A stretch of DNA of 64,000 bases from an uncultured Rhodospirillales bacterium (lineage in GTDB: Bacteria > Pseudomonadota > Alphaproteobacteria > CACIAM-22H2): the NCBI GenBank assembly GCA_937926175.1, contig CALANV010000007.1:3217-67216 (forward strand), read 5' to 3'. This document shows positions 1 through 7,930 of this stretch, in pieces (the stretch's first letter is position 1; the number at the start of each line of letters is the position of its first letter). The notes below the pieces were generated by a model, which made no database searches, was not told the DNA's origin, and was given only the letters and a program-made list of their open reading frames with translations. The position numbers and the translations under genes were made by a program.

Positions 1-51
1 GTCGTGTTTGCCGGGCGTACAGGGTAGGAGGTAAAGGACGGAAAACGTCAG

Positions 52-753
52 ATGAGCGTCAATTCGTATCCTTGGGATGACATACTCGACGAGCAGACAA
101 GGGCGATGCTGGCACGGCGGCCGCAACGCTCTGCGCTGGGGGCGCGACCGGCGATCATTGCCGTCGACCTTTATGATCTTGTTTATGATGGCGGGCCGAG
201 GCCGGTTGCCGAGCTGATGGAACTATATCCGGCCTCATGCGGCGAGTTTGCGTGGCGTGCTCTTCCCGGCACCATCGAACTCTACCGAGTCGCGCGTGAA
301 CACGGCGTGCCGATCATTCATGTAACATATGATACGCGGCTCGAGACGGATCCGCGTCAGATCCATCCGACGAACCGCAGGCGCCGGCAGCCCGATCTCA
401 AACTTTACCGCATCAAGGAGGAGCTGGCGCCCAGAGATGGTGAACTCGTAGTTTACAAGAAGCGCGCCAGCGCGTTCTTCGGTACCCCCCTCTGCGCATT
501 CCTGAACGAGCTCGACATCGACTCGTTGTTCGTAATCGGCGAGAGCACGAGCGGCTGCGTACGATCGAGCGTCGTCGAGGCTTGGTCGTACGGCTATCCC
601 GTTACCGTCATCGCCGACTGCGTGTTCGATCGCTACGAGCTCAATCACAAGGTCAGTCTTCTCGACATGCATCTGAAGTACGCGACCGTGGTCGATCTCG
701 ACTCGGCCCTCAAGACAATTCGCGACCGTCCGGCCGCGAGGAAGGCGGGGTGA
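52..753 (+). CDS. Isochorismatase-family cysteine amidohydrolase
   Basis: A 233-residue cytoplasmic hydrolase of the isochorismatase / N-carbamoylsarcosine amidase superfamily, which cleaves C-N bonds in amides and ureides. The family triad is visible: Asp39 in the AVDLYD strand, Lys136 just before the SAFFGT motif, and nucleophile Cys169 in STSGCVR. It is the first complete gene of an operon with an inactive paralogue 3 bp downstream, a deacetylase and an ABC importer, so it probably acts on an imported amide or carbamoyl compound. The 34-residue N-terminal extension before the core strand is usual for carbamoylsarcosine/maleamate amidase-like members. A GGAGG lies about 20 bp upstream of the ATG, so the ribosome site is not ideal and the start is only probable. 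The substrate cannot be read from sequence. Confidence 0.9.
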   Translation: MSVNSYPWDDILDEQTRAMLARRPQRSALGARPAIIAVDLYDLVYDGGPRPVAELMELYPASCGEFAWRALPGTIELYRVAREHGVPIIHVTYDTRLETDPRQIHPTNRRRRQPDLKLYRIKEELAPRDGELVVYKKRASAFFGTPLCAFLNELDIDSLFVIGESTSGCVRSSVVEAWSYGYPVTVIADCVFDRYELNHKVSLLDMHLKYATVVDLDSALKTIRDRPAARKAG

Positions 754-756
754 GCC

Positions 757-1338
757 ATGCGCGACTTCGAAGACTATTGCTGGCGCGACCTGATGACCGA
801 CGAGATGCGGCGGATATTCGCCGCGTACCATCGTGAGCGCGGCATAGCGTCCCGACCGGCCGTCGTGGTCGTTCATCCCCATAGCGGATTTACGGCAACG
901 GTTCAGGCGACGTGGCATCAGGAAGCCGATCGCCTCGTTCAGGAAGCACGGCGCCGACGGTTGCCCGTATTTCACTCCGTGCCACCAGTCGAATCGGCAA
1001 CAATGAAGATCGCACCGGTCGCAGGAGAGCGGATCTGTACGCGCCCGTGTGAGAGTGCGTTTTTCTTTTCCGACCTCGAAGCGGCGCTTACTCGGGCCAA
1101 CGCAAACGGGGTGATCATTTGTGGTGCGCCGACGAGCGGGGCGGTCCGCGCGACGGCCGTCGAAGCGAAGTCGTACGGATACAAAGTGGCGATTGCGGAG
1201 GACACGACCGGCGACGAGGCAGATCTGCTTCATAAGATGGCGCTGTTCGACGTGGCACATAAGTATGCCGACGTCATGACGCTCGATGAGTTGCTTGCAG
1301 CCCTGGCCAAGATGCCGGCGGCGGAGGCGTTGACATGA
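757..1338 (+). CDS. Isochorismatase-fold protein lacking the catalytic triad
   Basis: A 193-residue member of the isochorismatase superfamily that appears catalytically dead. Aligned by eye with the preceding gene, the strand Asp is His40 (VVVVHPHSGF), the Lys before SAFF is Arg96, and the nucleophile Cys is Ala129 (TSGAVRATAVEA). The fold motifs around these positions, and the SYGY segment after the nucleophile loop, are kept, so the protein is not decaying. It follows the active paralogue by 3 bp and overlaps the deacetylase gene by 4 bp (ATGA). A structural or regulatory partner forming a mixed oligomer with the active enzyme is a reasonable inference. A different chemistry on the same fold is the alternative. 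Confidence 0.85.
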   Translation: MRDFEDYCWRDLMTDEMRRIFAAYHRERGIASRPAVVVVHPHSGFTATVQATWHQEADRLVQEARRRRLPVFHSVPPVESATMKIAPVAGERICTRPCESAFFFSDLEAALTRANANGVIICGAPTSGAVRATAVEAKSYGYKVAIAEDTTGDEADLLHKMALFDVAHKYADVMTLDELLAALAKMPAAEALT

Positions 1339-2225
1339 AGCCCACACGCTATGGGCCGTTCAAGTTCGTGCCGATTAACCGAAGGCCGCGGCTTACGTGG
1401 CCCGGTGGGGCGCGGGTCGCTCTTTGGGTCATCACCAACATCGAGTTTTTCGCGCTGGATCGGCCCATGCCCGGCGATTCCAACGAACGCCCGAAGGGCA
1501 CGGAGGGGACGCCGATGGTCCGACATTGGGCGCAGCGCGATTACGGCAACCGCGTCGGCGTATACCGGATCATGGATGCCCTGAAACGGCACGGTATCCG
1601 GAGCACCGTCGCGCTCAACTCCGATGTATGCGACGTCCATCCCGAGATCGTCGAGGATTGTGTCCAGCTCGGCTGGGAATTCATGGGGCATTGCCGAACG
1701 AACACCGAGCGCGTGAACGAAGTGCCGCCGGATCAGGAGCGCGACCTGATCCGCTCGTCACTGGATCGAATCGCGAAGGCAACCGGACGGAGACCCGTGG
1801 GTTGGCTCGGTGCCGGACTTCAAGAGACGTGGAACACGCTTGACTATCTCGTGGCCGAAGGCTGCATCTACGTAGCTGACTGGGTAAACGACGACCAGCC
1901 TTACCTGATGAACGTCGACGGTAAGACGTTGGTCTCGGTGCCGTATTCCTATGAACTGAACGACGTTGCCGCAATCGTCAGGTCGAAGTACACGCCGGGC
2001 GAGTTCGAGCGGATGATCCGTGACCAGTTCGATGTGCTCTATGCCGAAGGCGCCACATCCGGCCGAGTCATGGCAATCTGTCTTCATCCGTTCATCATGG
2101 GGCATCCCCATCGCATCGGAGCGCTCGATCGTGCGCTTTCCTACATCGATGGTTTCGACGGCGTATGGAAAACAACGGGAGAGGAGATTGCCCGGTACTA
2201 TCTGAATTGTGGTGCCACGTTCTAA
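1335..2225 (+). CDS. Polysaccharide deacetylase family protein (PuuE-like)
   Basis: A 296-residue NodB-homology hydrolase close to the PuuE allantoinase / putative urate catabolism group, not the cell-wall chitin deacetylases. There is no signal peptide, so it should be cytoplasmic. Visible motifs are a long N-terminal arm, the FMGHCRTNT segment that supplies a metal-binding His (about residues 116-124), and the ICLHPFIMGHP segment near residue 250 carrying the second conserved His. The start overlaps the stop of the gene before (ATGA), so the two are translationally coupled. With the amidohydrolase pair upstream and an importer downstream it probably hydrolyses a cyclic amide or related C-N bond; the substrate is unknown. 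Confidence 0.85.
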   Translation: MKPTRYGPFKFVPINRRPRLTWPGGARVALWVITNIEFFALDRPMPGDSNERPKGTEGTPMVRHWAQRDYGNRVGVYRIMDALKRHGIRSTVALNSDVCDVHPEIVEDCVQLGWEFMGHCRTNTERVNEVPPDQERDLIRSSLDRIAKATGRRPVGWLGAGLQETWNTLDYLVAEGCIYVADWVNDDQPYLMNVDGKTLVSVPYSYELNDVAAIVRSKYTPGEFERMIRDQFDVLYAEGATSGRVMAICLHPFIMGHPHRIGALDRALSYIDGFDGVWKTTGEEIARYYLNCGATF

Positions 2226-2261
2226 GAGATCACTGTTCAAGTTCGAAGCGAGGAGAATTCG

Positions 2262-3260
2262 ATGCTGAGTCGTTTGCGCTCTTTGTTCCCGCGTCGGTCA
2301 TTGGCAGCAGCATTGGCGCTTGGTCTGCTGACTGTCTCGACATCCGCCGGAGCGCAACAGCCGCTTCCGACGGTTGTCGTCGGCATTCTCGGCGTCTCGT
2401 CATCGATCTGGCCCGCGCTCATAGCACAGGAAAAAGGCTTCTTCAGGGACGCGGGAATCAACGTCGAAATGGTTACCACCGGCCAGAGCGCCCGGTCAGC
2501 GCAGCAGGTGGCGGCCGGAGTCATAAACATCGGCAGCTCGTCGATGGTCGATGCCTTTCGCGCCATCGACGGCGGCGGTGAGCTCAAAGTATTCATGAAC
2601 AGTCAGGCCGTAGGGACGCATAGCCTCATTGCCGCCAAGGGCATCAAGTCATTTGCCGATCTTAAAGGCAAGCGCGTCATGACCGGTGGGCAGAAAGACA
2701 TCACGAACCTGTGGTGGCAAGCGGCTGCTCGTCACCATGGCCTTGATCCGGTGAATGACGTGCAGCTGCTCTTTTCGGGCTCAACCAGCAACCGACTCGC
2801 GGCATTGATGGCCGGCGGTATTGAGGCGTCTGTCATCTCTCCGCCGCAGAGCTTCAAGGCGGTGGAAGACGGCTATACGGATCTCGGTCCAGTGGCGCCC
2901 TACATGGGCGAGTTCCCGATGATGATCTGGCACGTCAATACCCGGTGGGCGCAGGAGAACGAGGACCTCGTCGTAGCCTTCGTCAAGGCACACAACCGCG
3001 CGACGCAATTCCTGATCGATCCGAGGAATCGCCCGGAATCGGTTGTCATCCTTGCGAAGGCGTCGAATTCCGGCGTCGCCGATGCCGACAAGACCTGGGA
3101 ACTCAGCATGAAGGTCAAGGCTTACGTTCCCGACGGCAACATCTCGCCGCAGACGGTGCAGCGGGTCATCGATGTGCTGCAGGCCAACGGCGATCTTCGC
3201 ACGCCGATCAAGCCCGCCAGTGCATTCTTCGACGATCGCTTCCTTCGTGCCGCCAAATGA
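2262..3260 (+). CDS. ABC transporter substrate-binding protein (SsuA/TauA type)
   Basis: A 332-residue periplasmic binding protein of the nitrate/sulfonate/taurine (NMT1/THI5-like) family. A signal peptide is clear: Arg-rich start, hydrophobic stretch at residues 14-25, probable cleavage after SAGA at residue 31. The mature part opens with a typical beta strand (VVVGILG) and the WPALIAQEKGFFRDAGINV motif common to this family. A strong site (gaggag) lies 7 bp before the ATG. The gene ends in ATGA overlapping the permease, so binding protein, permease and ATPase form one importer. The ligand is unknown but should feed the hydrolases encoded just upstream. Confidence 0.92.
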   Translation: MLSRLRSLFPRRSLAAALALGLLTVSTSAGAQQPLPTVVVGILGVSSSIWPALIAQEKGFFRDAGINVEMVTTGQSARSAQQVAAGVINIGSSSMVDAFRAIDGGGELKVFMNSQAVGTHSLIAAKGIKSFADLKGKRVMTGGQKDITNLWWQAAARHHGLDPVNDVQLLFSGSTSNRLAALMAGGIEASVISPPQSFKAVEDGYTDLGPVAPYMGEFPMMIWHVNTRWAQENEDLVVAFVKAHNRATQFLIDPRNRPESVVILAKASNSGVADADKTWELSMKVKAYVPDGNISPQTVQRVIDVLQANGDLRTPIKPASAFFDDRFLRAAK

Positions 3261-4120
3261 GCCAGGAAACTTCGAAAGTTAGCGCCGACAGCGGGAGCTC
3301 GATGGCAGATAAACAAGGGGGCGACGATATACCTCGAAGGAAAAGTTCCTTCCTGGCGAAGAGGTCATCGTCAGCATCGGCTCTTTCGATCATCGGTGGA
3401 CTGGCAATCTGGGAGTTCTGTGGTCGATTTCTCGTGAAGAACTCCCTGTTTCTCGCTACGCCGAGCCAGGTGGTCGAAGAGATCATCGAACTCGCACGTA
3501 CCGGAGAATTGGGGATCCACGTATGGGCGAGTGCCCAGGAATTTGTCATCGGTCTTTCCATCGCGATTGTGCTGGGTATCGCCATCGGCTTCGTGATGGC
3601 GTCGAGCCGCATTGGTGAGCAGGTATTTGGGCCGTGGGTCACCGCCCTTTATGCGACGCCCACGGTCGCCATCTCGCCGCTCATCATTCTTTGGGCCGGG
3701 ATCGGCGTCTGGTCCAAGGCAATCGTGGTGATCATCAACTCGATCTTCCCGATGATCATCAACACGGACGCCGGACTGAGGGCAACCGACAAACATCTGA
3801 TCGACGCCGCCCGTTGCTTCGGCGCCAGCCGGCTTCAGATCTTCTGGAAGGTATCGTTGCCTTCCGCCATACCGTTTGTTCTCGCCGGTTTGAAGCTAGC
3901 CGTTGGACGAGGGCTTGTGGCAGTCGTCGTGGCGGAACTGTTCGGCTCGCGAGCCGGGCTCGGCTACCTTCTCGTACAGGCAGCCGAGGTATTTAACATG
4001 CCCCGGCTTTTTGCCGCCGTCGTCATTTTGGCAGTTACCGGAATCGTTCTGACTGCTCTCGTGGGGCGGTTGGAGCGTTTTCTGCTGCCCTGGCGATTCG
4101 TGGGGCAGGAGAGCAAGTGA
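3257..4120 (+). CDS. ABC transporter permease (SsuC/TauC type)
   Basis: A 287-residue inner-membrane permease of the SsuC/TauC family. The start at the ATG overlapping the stop of the binding-protein gene gives a polar N-terminus of about 40 residues, then six hydrophobic segments. The EAA-type cytoplasmic loop (DAARCFGASRLQIFWKVSLP) that docks on the ATPase lies near residue 185. The frame is open further upstream, but that part runs inside the binding-protein gene and should not be translated. It works with the flanking binding protein and ATPase. Confidence 0.92.
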   Translation: MSQETSKVSADSGSSMADKQGGDDIPRRKSSFLAKRSSSASALSIIGGLAIWEFCGRFLVKNSLFLATPSQVVEEIIELARTGELGIHVWASAQEFVIGLSIAIVLGIAIGFVMASSRIGEQVFGPWVTALYATPTVAISPLIILWAGIGVWSKAIVVIINSIFPMIINTDAGLRATDKHLIDAARCFGASRLQIFWKVSLPSAIPFVLAGLKLAVGRGLVAVVVAELFGSRAGLGYLLVQAAEVFNMPRLFAAVVILAVTGIVLTALVGRLERFLLPWRFVGQESK

Positions 4121-4902
4121 TGGCGAAACTCGAGATTGTCAACGTATCCAAGTCCTTCGGTTCGCTCGAGGTGCTGCGCGACATAAACCTGCGAATCGAA
4201 GACCATGAGTTCGTGGCAATCGTCGGCCCCTCAGGTTGCGGAAAGACGACATTGTTGCGAACGATCGCCGGCATCGAGACGCCGGACAGGGGAACTATTC
4301 TCGTCGACGGCCGTGCAATCGACAAACCCGGCGCGGATCGCGGCTTCGTGTTTCAGCAAGACAGTCTGTTTCCGTGGAGGACGGTCTGGCAGAACACCAT
4401 TTTTGGCCTGGAGATCAGCGGCCGCATCGACGAAGAGACGAAGAAGCGCACACGCGAGCTGCTTCGACTCGTCGGTCTTGCCGGCTTCGAGAATTATTAC
4501 CCGACGCAGCTGTCGGGAGGCATGCGGCAGCGCGTCAACATTGCGCGAGCGCTGGCGATCAATCCCGAAGTGCTCATCATGGACGAGCCGTTCTCGGCAT
4601 TGGATGCCCAGACACGGGAGGTCATGCAACTCGAACTGTTACGGATCTGGTTGCAGGGACGAAAGACAGTTCTGTTCATTACGCATCAGATCGACGAGGC
4701 GGTGTTCCTGGCCGATCGCGTCGTGGTTCTGGGGCGCCGTCCCGGGCGTATCAAGGAGATCGTGCCGATCGATCTGCCGCGTCCTCGTGAATTCGGCATC
4801 AAGCGAGATCTGCAATTCATCGCTTATGTCGATAGGGTCTGGAGTCTGATCGAGAACGACGTGCACGACAGTGTACGTGAGGACGCTGTGGCCCTGAATT
4901 GA
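4120..4902 (+). CDS. ABC transporter ATP-binding protein (SsuB/TauB type)
   Basis: A 260-residue ATPase energising the importer. Walker A is GPSGCGKT at residues 36-43, the Q-loop lies in FVFQQDS, the signature is LSGGMRQRVNIARAL, Walker B is VLIMDEPFSALD, and the switch His is in FITHQIDEAV. The ATG at 4120 overlaps the permease stop (TGATG); a GTG one codon earlier is the alternative. Length and C-terminal part match nitrate/sulfonate/taurine-type ATPases. Confidence 0.94.
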   Translation: MAKLEIVNVSKSFGSLEVLRDINLRIEDHEFVAIVGPSGCGKTTLLRTIAGIETPDRGTILVDGRAIDKPGADRGFVFQQDSLFPWRTVWQNTIFGLEISGRIDEETKKRTRELLRLVGLAGFENYYPTQLSGGMRQRVNIARALAINPEVLIMDEPFSALDAQTREVMQLELLRIWLQGRKTVLFITHQIDEAVFLADRVVVLGRRPGRIKEIVPIDLPRPREFGIKRDLQFIAYVDRVWSLIENDVHDSVREDAVALN

Positions 4903-4912
4903 GGAAGTGTAC

Positions 4913-5905
4913 GTGGCTAAGCTTACCGTCAGTCTGGCGTGCGGTGCATATGATCGGACGCGCCCGATCCTCGACGGCCGAGTCGGAATCGAGGGGTGCG
5001 AAGTCATTCCTTCGGCTCTCGAGCCTGAAGAGGCGTTTCATCGTGCGTACCGATATCAGGACTTCGATATAACGGAACTGTCTTTCAGCACGCATATACT
5101 TACAACGGCGCGCGGTGATAGTCCGTTTGTCGGCATCCCGGCGTTCCTGTCGCGTGTCTTTCGACATTCCGGGATCTACATTCGCACCGACCGCGGCATT
5201 ACCCGGCCTGAAGATCTGAAAGGAAAAATCGTCGGCGTGCCCGAGTATCAGTTGACGGCCAATGTCTGGATACGCGGCATGCTTCACGACGAGTATGGAG
5301 TCAGGGCGTCCGACATCAAATGGCGAGGCGGCGGGATGGAGGAGGCCGGACGAACAGAACGCACGCCTATCGTGCTTCCACCGAACATCGAGTTCAAACG
5401 AGTGCCGCCGGACCGGACCCTTTCACAGATGTTGGAGGCGGGGGAGCTCGACGCCGTCATGGGGCCGCGTCCGCCTTCCTGCTTCGTGCGCGGTGCGCCC
5501 AACATAGCACGGTTGTTCCCGGACTATCGCCGCGCCGAGGAGGCATATTTTCGCAAGACGCGGCTGTTCCCCATCATGCACATTGTCGGGATACGTCGTG
5601 CACTTGTCGACCGATACCCCTGGCTTCCGGCAAACGTCTACAAAGCTTTCGTCAAGGCCAAGCAGATCGCAATGGACGAATTGGCCCAGATCGGCCGCCT
5701 TGCCGTCAGCTTGCCGTGGGTGGTTTCGGAGTACGAGGCGATGAAAGAACTCATGGGGCCGGATTACTGGAGCTATGGCGTCGAGGCGAACCGGCGGGAG
5801 ATCGAGGCGCTTACGCGGTATATGGTTGAGCAAGGTCTCGCATACCGGGTCGTATCCATCGAAGAGCTGTTTGCTGCATCTACATTGGACAGCAGCCGAA
5901 TGTGA
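4913..5905 (+). CDS. Periplasmic-binding-fold protein, 4,5-dihydroxyphthalate decarboxylase family
   Basis: About 330 residues without a signal peptide, resembling proteins annotated as 4,5-dihydroxyphthalate decarboxylase, which share the type II periplasmic-binding fold with SsuA-like proteins. The opening strand KLTVSLACGAYDRTRPILDG, the motif DFDITELSFSTHI and the RPEDLKGKIVGVPEYQ block are typical of that group. GTG at 4913 is preferred over GTG 4907 because gagga at 4901-4905 then has a 7-bp spacing. It ends the operon. Being cytoplasmic, it may be an enzyme rather than a second binding protein. Decarboxylation of an aromatic acid is known only for one family member, so the reaction here is unproven. 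Confidence 0.8.
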   Translation: MAKLTVSLACGAYDRTRPILDGRVGIEGCEVIPSALEPEEAFHRAYRYQDFDITELSFSTHILTTARGDSPFVGIPAFLSRVFRHSGIYIRTDRGITRPEDLKGKIVGVPEYQLTANVWIRGMLHDEYGVRASDIKWRGGGMEEAGRTERTPIVLPPNIEFKRVPPDRTLSQMLEAGELDAVMGPRPPSCFVRGAPNIARLFPDYRRAEEAYFRKTRLFPIMHIVGIRRALVDRYPWLPANVYKAFVKAKQIAMDELAQIGRLAVSLPWVVSEYEAMKELMGPDYWSYGVEANRREIEALTRYMVEQGLAYRVVSIEELFAASTLDSSRM

Positions 5906-6349
5906 CGGCGCTTTTTGCCCCCCAACGACGGCTGCATTGCACCGAAAAACGCTACAGACGGTATCTTTGGCGCCATTTGGGAGCCGAACTCAGTCAGCCG
6001 TGGTACAGGCCAGCTGTATCACGCTCCAGATCTGCAGAGTTTTGCCGAGTTATTTCCACCAGCCGTCCGCAGCCCTACCCGATCCGGTTTTGACTGAGAC
6101 GCGTAATACTTCCGAACGGTCGCCATCGCAGAACAGAAACGCCACGACCTTCGGGGGCGTGATTGGACACGGCGTCGAGGTGATGCGTCCCACGCCGCCC
6201 ATGCGCGTACGGCACCGTGGCGTTCAGTTCATGTGACGAGAGCCATAATGGCATCGATGCCTAGCGCCGGTATGGCGCCGGCCGTAGGATGAGTGCAGAA
6301 GCCTACGTGCGGTCTCCGCACTCGACGTGCGGAGACCGCTGGCAAGTGA
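5906..6349. other. Intergenic gap between convergent operons
   Basis: No convincing coding frame is seen. The gap separates the plus-strand ABC/amidohydrolase operon from the minus-strand TRAP operon and holds a strong hairpin near its right end (6309-6339). Nothing else is recognisable. Confidence 0.6.
6309..6339. terminator. Bidirectional terminator hairpin
   Basis: A perfect 13-bp inverted repeat (GCGGTCTCCGCAC and its complement) around the 5-nt loop TCGAC lies 10 bp past the end of the minus-strand VOC gene and in the gap after the plus-strand operon. There is no clear T run on either side, so rho-independent strength is uncertain. Confidence 0.65.
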
Positions 6350-6808
6350 TCACCCCGGAAGATCCGAGGCCATGAGTTCCGGCGTTATTCCCTTGGCTTC
6401 TTCATTCGAGAAGTTCAGCTCGATCTTCACGCCGTTCGGATCCATCAGGAAGAGCTGATAGAGTCCCTGAGCGTTGACCATGCGCTGGCGGAACTCGATC
6501 TTCTGCTCACGGAGATGTTCGATCATCTCGCGCAGGCCCGTGCAGCGGAAGGCGATATGGTCGATGACGCCGCTACCTTCGAGCGCTTCGGACTGCTGGC
6601 CGAGATAGCGCTTGCGATTTTCCGATGTGTTGGCGCCGCCCTGGGTTACATGCAGGACGTCACGGTCTCCGATGTACATCCATTGCACCGGAAACTTGAA
6701 GTCCGGCGTGTAGCCGCGCGTCAGGCCCAACACACGCTCGTACCAATCGCAGGTCTTCTCCACATCTGCGGTCTGAACCAGGAAGTGCTCAAGATAGGCG
6801 AGGGGCAT
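6350..6808 (-). CDS. VOC (glyoxalase/bleomycin-resistance fold) protein
   Basis: A 152-residue single-domain vicinal-oxygen-chelate protein. The N-terminal ligand region is LEHFLVQTADVEKTCDWYERVLG, the central one VIDHIAFRCTG, and the C-terminal Glu lies in PNGVKIELNF, the usual metal-ligand layout. The second possible ATG (6808) is chosen because GGAG sits about 6 bp before it. It is last in the TRAP/DUF1330/FAH operon and is a paralogue of the VOC gene at 18834-19286. It probably acts on a catabolic intermediate as lyase, isomerase or dioxygenase; the exact reaction is unknown. Confidence 0.85.
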   Translation of the reverse strand: MPLAYLEHFLVQTADVEKTCDWYERVLGLTRGYTPDFKFPVQWMYIGDRDVLHVTQGGANTSENRKRYLGQQSEALEGSGVIDHIAFRCTGLREMIEHLREQKIEFRQRMVNAQGLYQLFLMDPNGVKIELNFSNEEAKGITPELMASDLPG

Positions 6809-6851
6809 TGGAGGCTCCATCGTGAGGGACCGGCCCGCGCCGGCCCGGGGA

Positions 6852-7538
6852 TCAGATCACGCGGGTACGGATGGTGCCGACCCCTTCGACGCCGCCGGTC
6901 AGGACGTCGCCGCGCTGCACGGGACCGACTCCGGCCGGGGTACCTGTGAAGATCAGATCGCCCGGCTGAAGCGTGAACAGGGTCGAAAGAATCGCGATCA
7001 TCTCGGGAATCTTCCAGATCAGGTCGCCGAGATCGCCCTGCTGCTTCACGGTGCCGTTTACCTTGAGCCAGATACGACCCTTGGTCGGGTGCCCGATATC
7101 GGCGGCGCGGCGCAGACGGGAGCAGGGGGCCGAATATTCGAAGCCCTTGCCGGTGTCCCAGGGGCGGCCGAGCTTCTTGGCCTCGCCCTGCAGGTCACGG
7201 CGCGTCATGTCGAGACCGACCGCGTAACCGTAGACGTGATCGAGCGCCTTGCTCGCGTCGATATTCGTGCCACCCTTCGCGAGCGCCACGACGAGCTCGA
7301 TCTCGTGATGGACGTCCTTGCTCTGCGAAGGATACGGGAAGTCGCCGTCGTTCGTGACGATGGCATCAGCAGGCTTCATGAAGAAGAACGGCGGCTCGCG
7401 CGTCGGATCATGACCCATCTCGCGCGCGTGCTCGGCGTAGTTCCGGCCGACGCAGTAGATCCGGTGGATCGGAAAGCGGGCGCTGGTACCCTCGACTTCG
7501 AGGGTCGGAATCGTCGGGGCTTGGATCACGTATTCCAT
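6852..7538 (-). CDS. Fumarylacetoacetate hydrolase family protein
   Basis: A 228-residue FAH-fold enzyme, the short form typical of 2-hydroxymuconate-pathway hydratases, decarboxylases and acylpyruvases. The IYCVGRNYAEHAREMG motif lies near residues 26-41. Metal-binding acidic residues sit in VHHEIELVVAL, and the C-terminal LIFTGTPAGVGPV block is diagnostic. It is cytoplasmic and sits between DUF1330 and VOC genes downstream of a TRAP transporter, so it probably cleaves or hydrates a 2-keto or acylpyruvate intermediate of the imported acid. Confidence 0.9.
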   Translation of the reverse strand: MEYVIQAPTIPTLEVEGTSARFPIHRIYCVGRNYAEHAREMGHDPTREPPFFFMKPADAIVTNDGDFPYPSQSKDVHHEIELVVALAKGGTNIDASKALDHVYGYAVGLDMTRRDLQGEAKKLGRPWDTGKGFEYSAPCSRLRRAADIGHPTKGRIWLKVNGTVKQQGDLGDLIWKIPEMIAILSTLFTLQPGDLIFTGTPAGVGPVQRGDVLTGGVEGVGTIRTRVI

Positions 7539-7589
7539 TTCATCCTTACTCCTGAACTGAAATGGTTTCTTGCAAGGGGACGCACCGCG

Positions 7590-7895
7590 TCATCGGGGCG
7601 TTGCATCGCCGCCTTCGACGATGACCAACTCGACCTCGCCCGCACCGGAGCGACGGAAGGCCGAGGCCTCCTGATACTCAGGTGACTGGTGGCAGGCGAC
7701 GGCCTGTTCCAGCGACGGAAACTCGATGACCACGAAGCGGTGGAACTTCTCCGGACCCTCGAGGATCTTGTATCTGCCGCCGCGCGCCAGTATCCGGCCG
7801 CCATAACGTGCGACGATATCCGGCACGCGGTCCGTGTATTTCTTGTATTCAACCGGATCGTTGATCTTCGAACGAGCAACCCAGTAGGCAGGCAT
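7590..7895 (-). CDS. DUF1330 domain protein
   Basis: A 101-residue protein with the DUF1330 ferredoxin-like (dimeric alpha/beta barrel) pattern: PAYWVARSKINDPVEYKKY at the start, ILARGGRYKILEG in the middle and FPSLEQAVACHQSPEYQ before the end. Family members often sit in catabolic operons, but their role is not established. It lies 51 bp after the FAH gene in map terms and 35 bp from dctM, all on the minus strand, so it belongs to the TRAP operon. Confidence 0.88.
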   Translation of the reverse strand: MPAYWVARSKINDPVEYKKYTDRVPDIVARYGGRILARGGRYKILEGPEKFHRFVVIEFPSLEQAVACHQSPEYQEASAFRRSGAGEVELVIVEGGDATPR

Positions 7896-7930
7896 TCAGC
7901 TTCTCCGACGTGCTGGTGCGATTGATCGCT

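Noticed and set aside
2945..3256. Longer N-terminus of the first ABC permease
   Set aside because: It lies inside the binding-protein gene; the ATGA overlap start at 3257 fits the family length.
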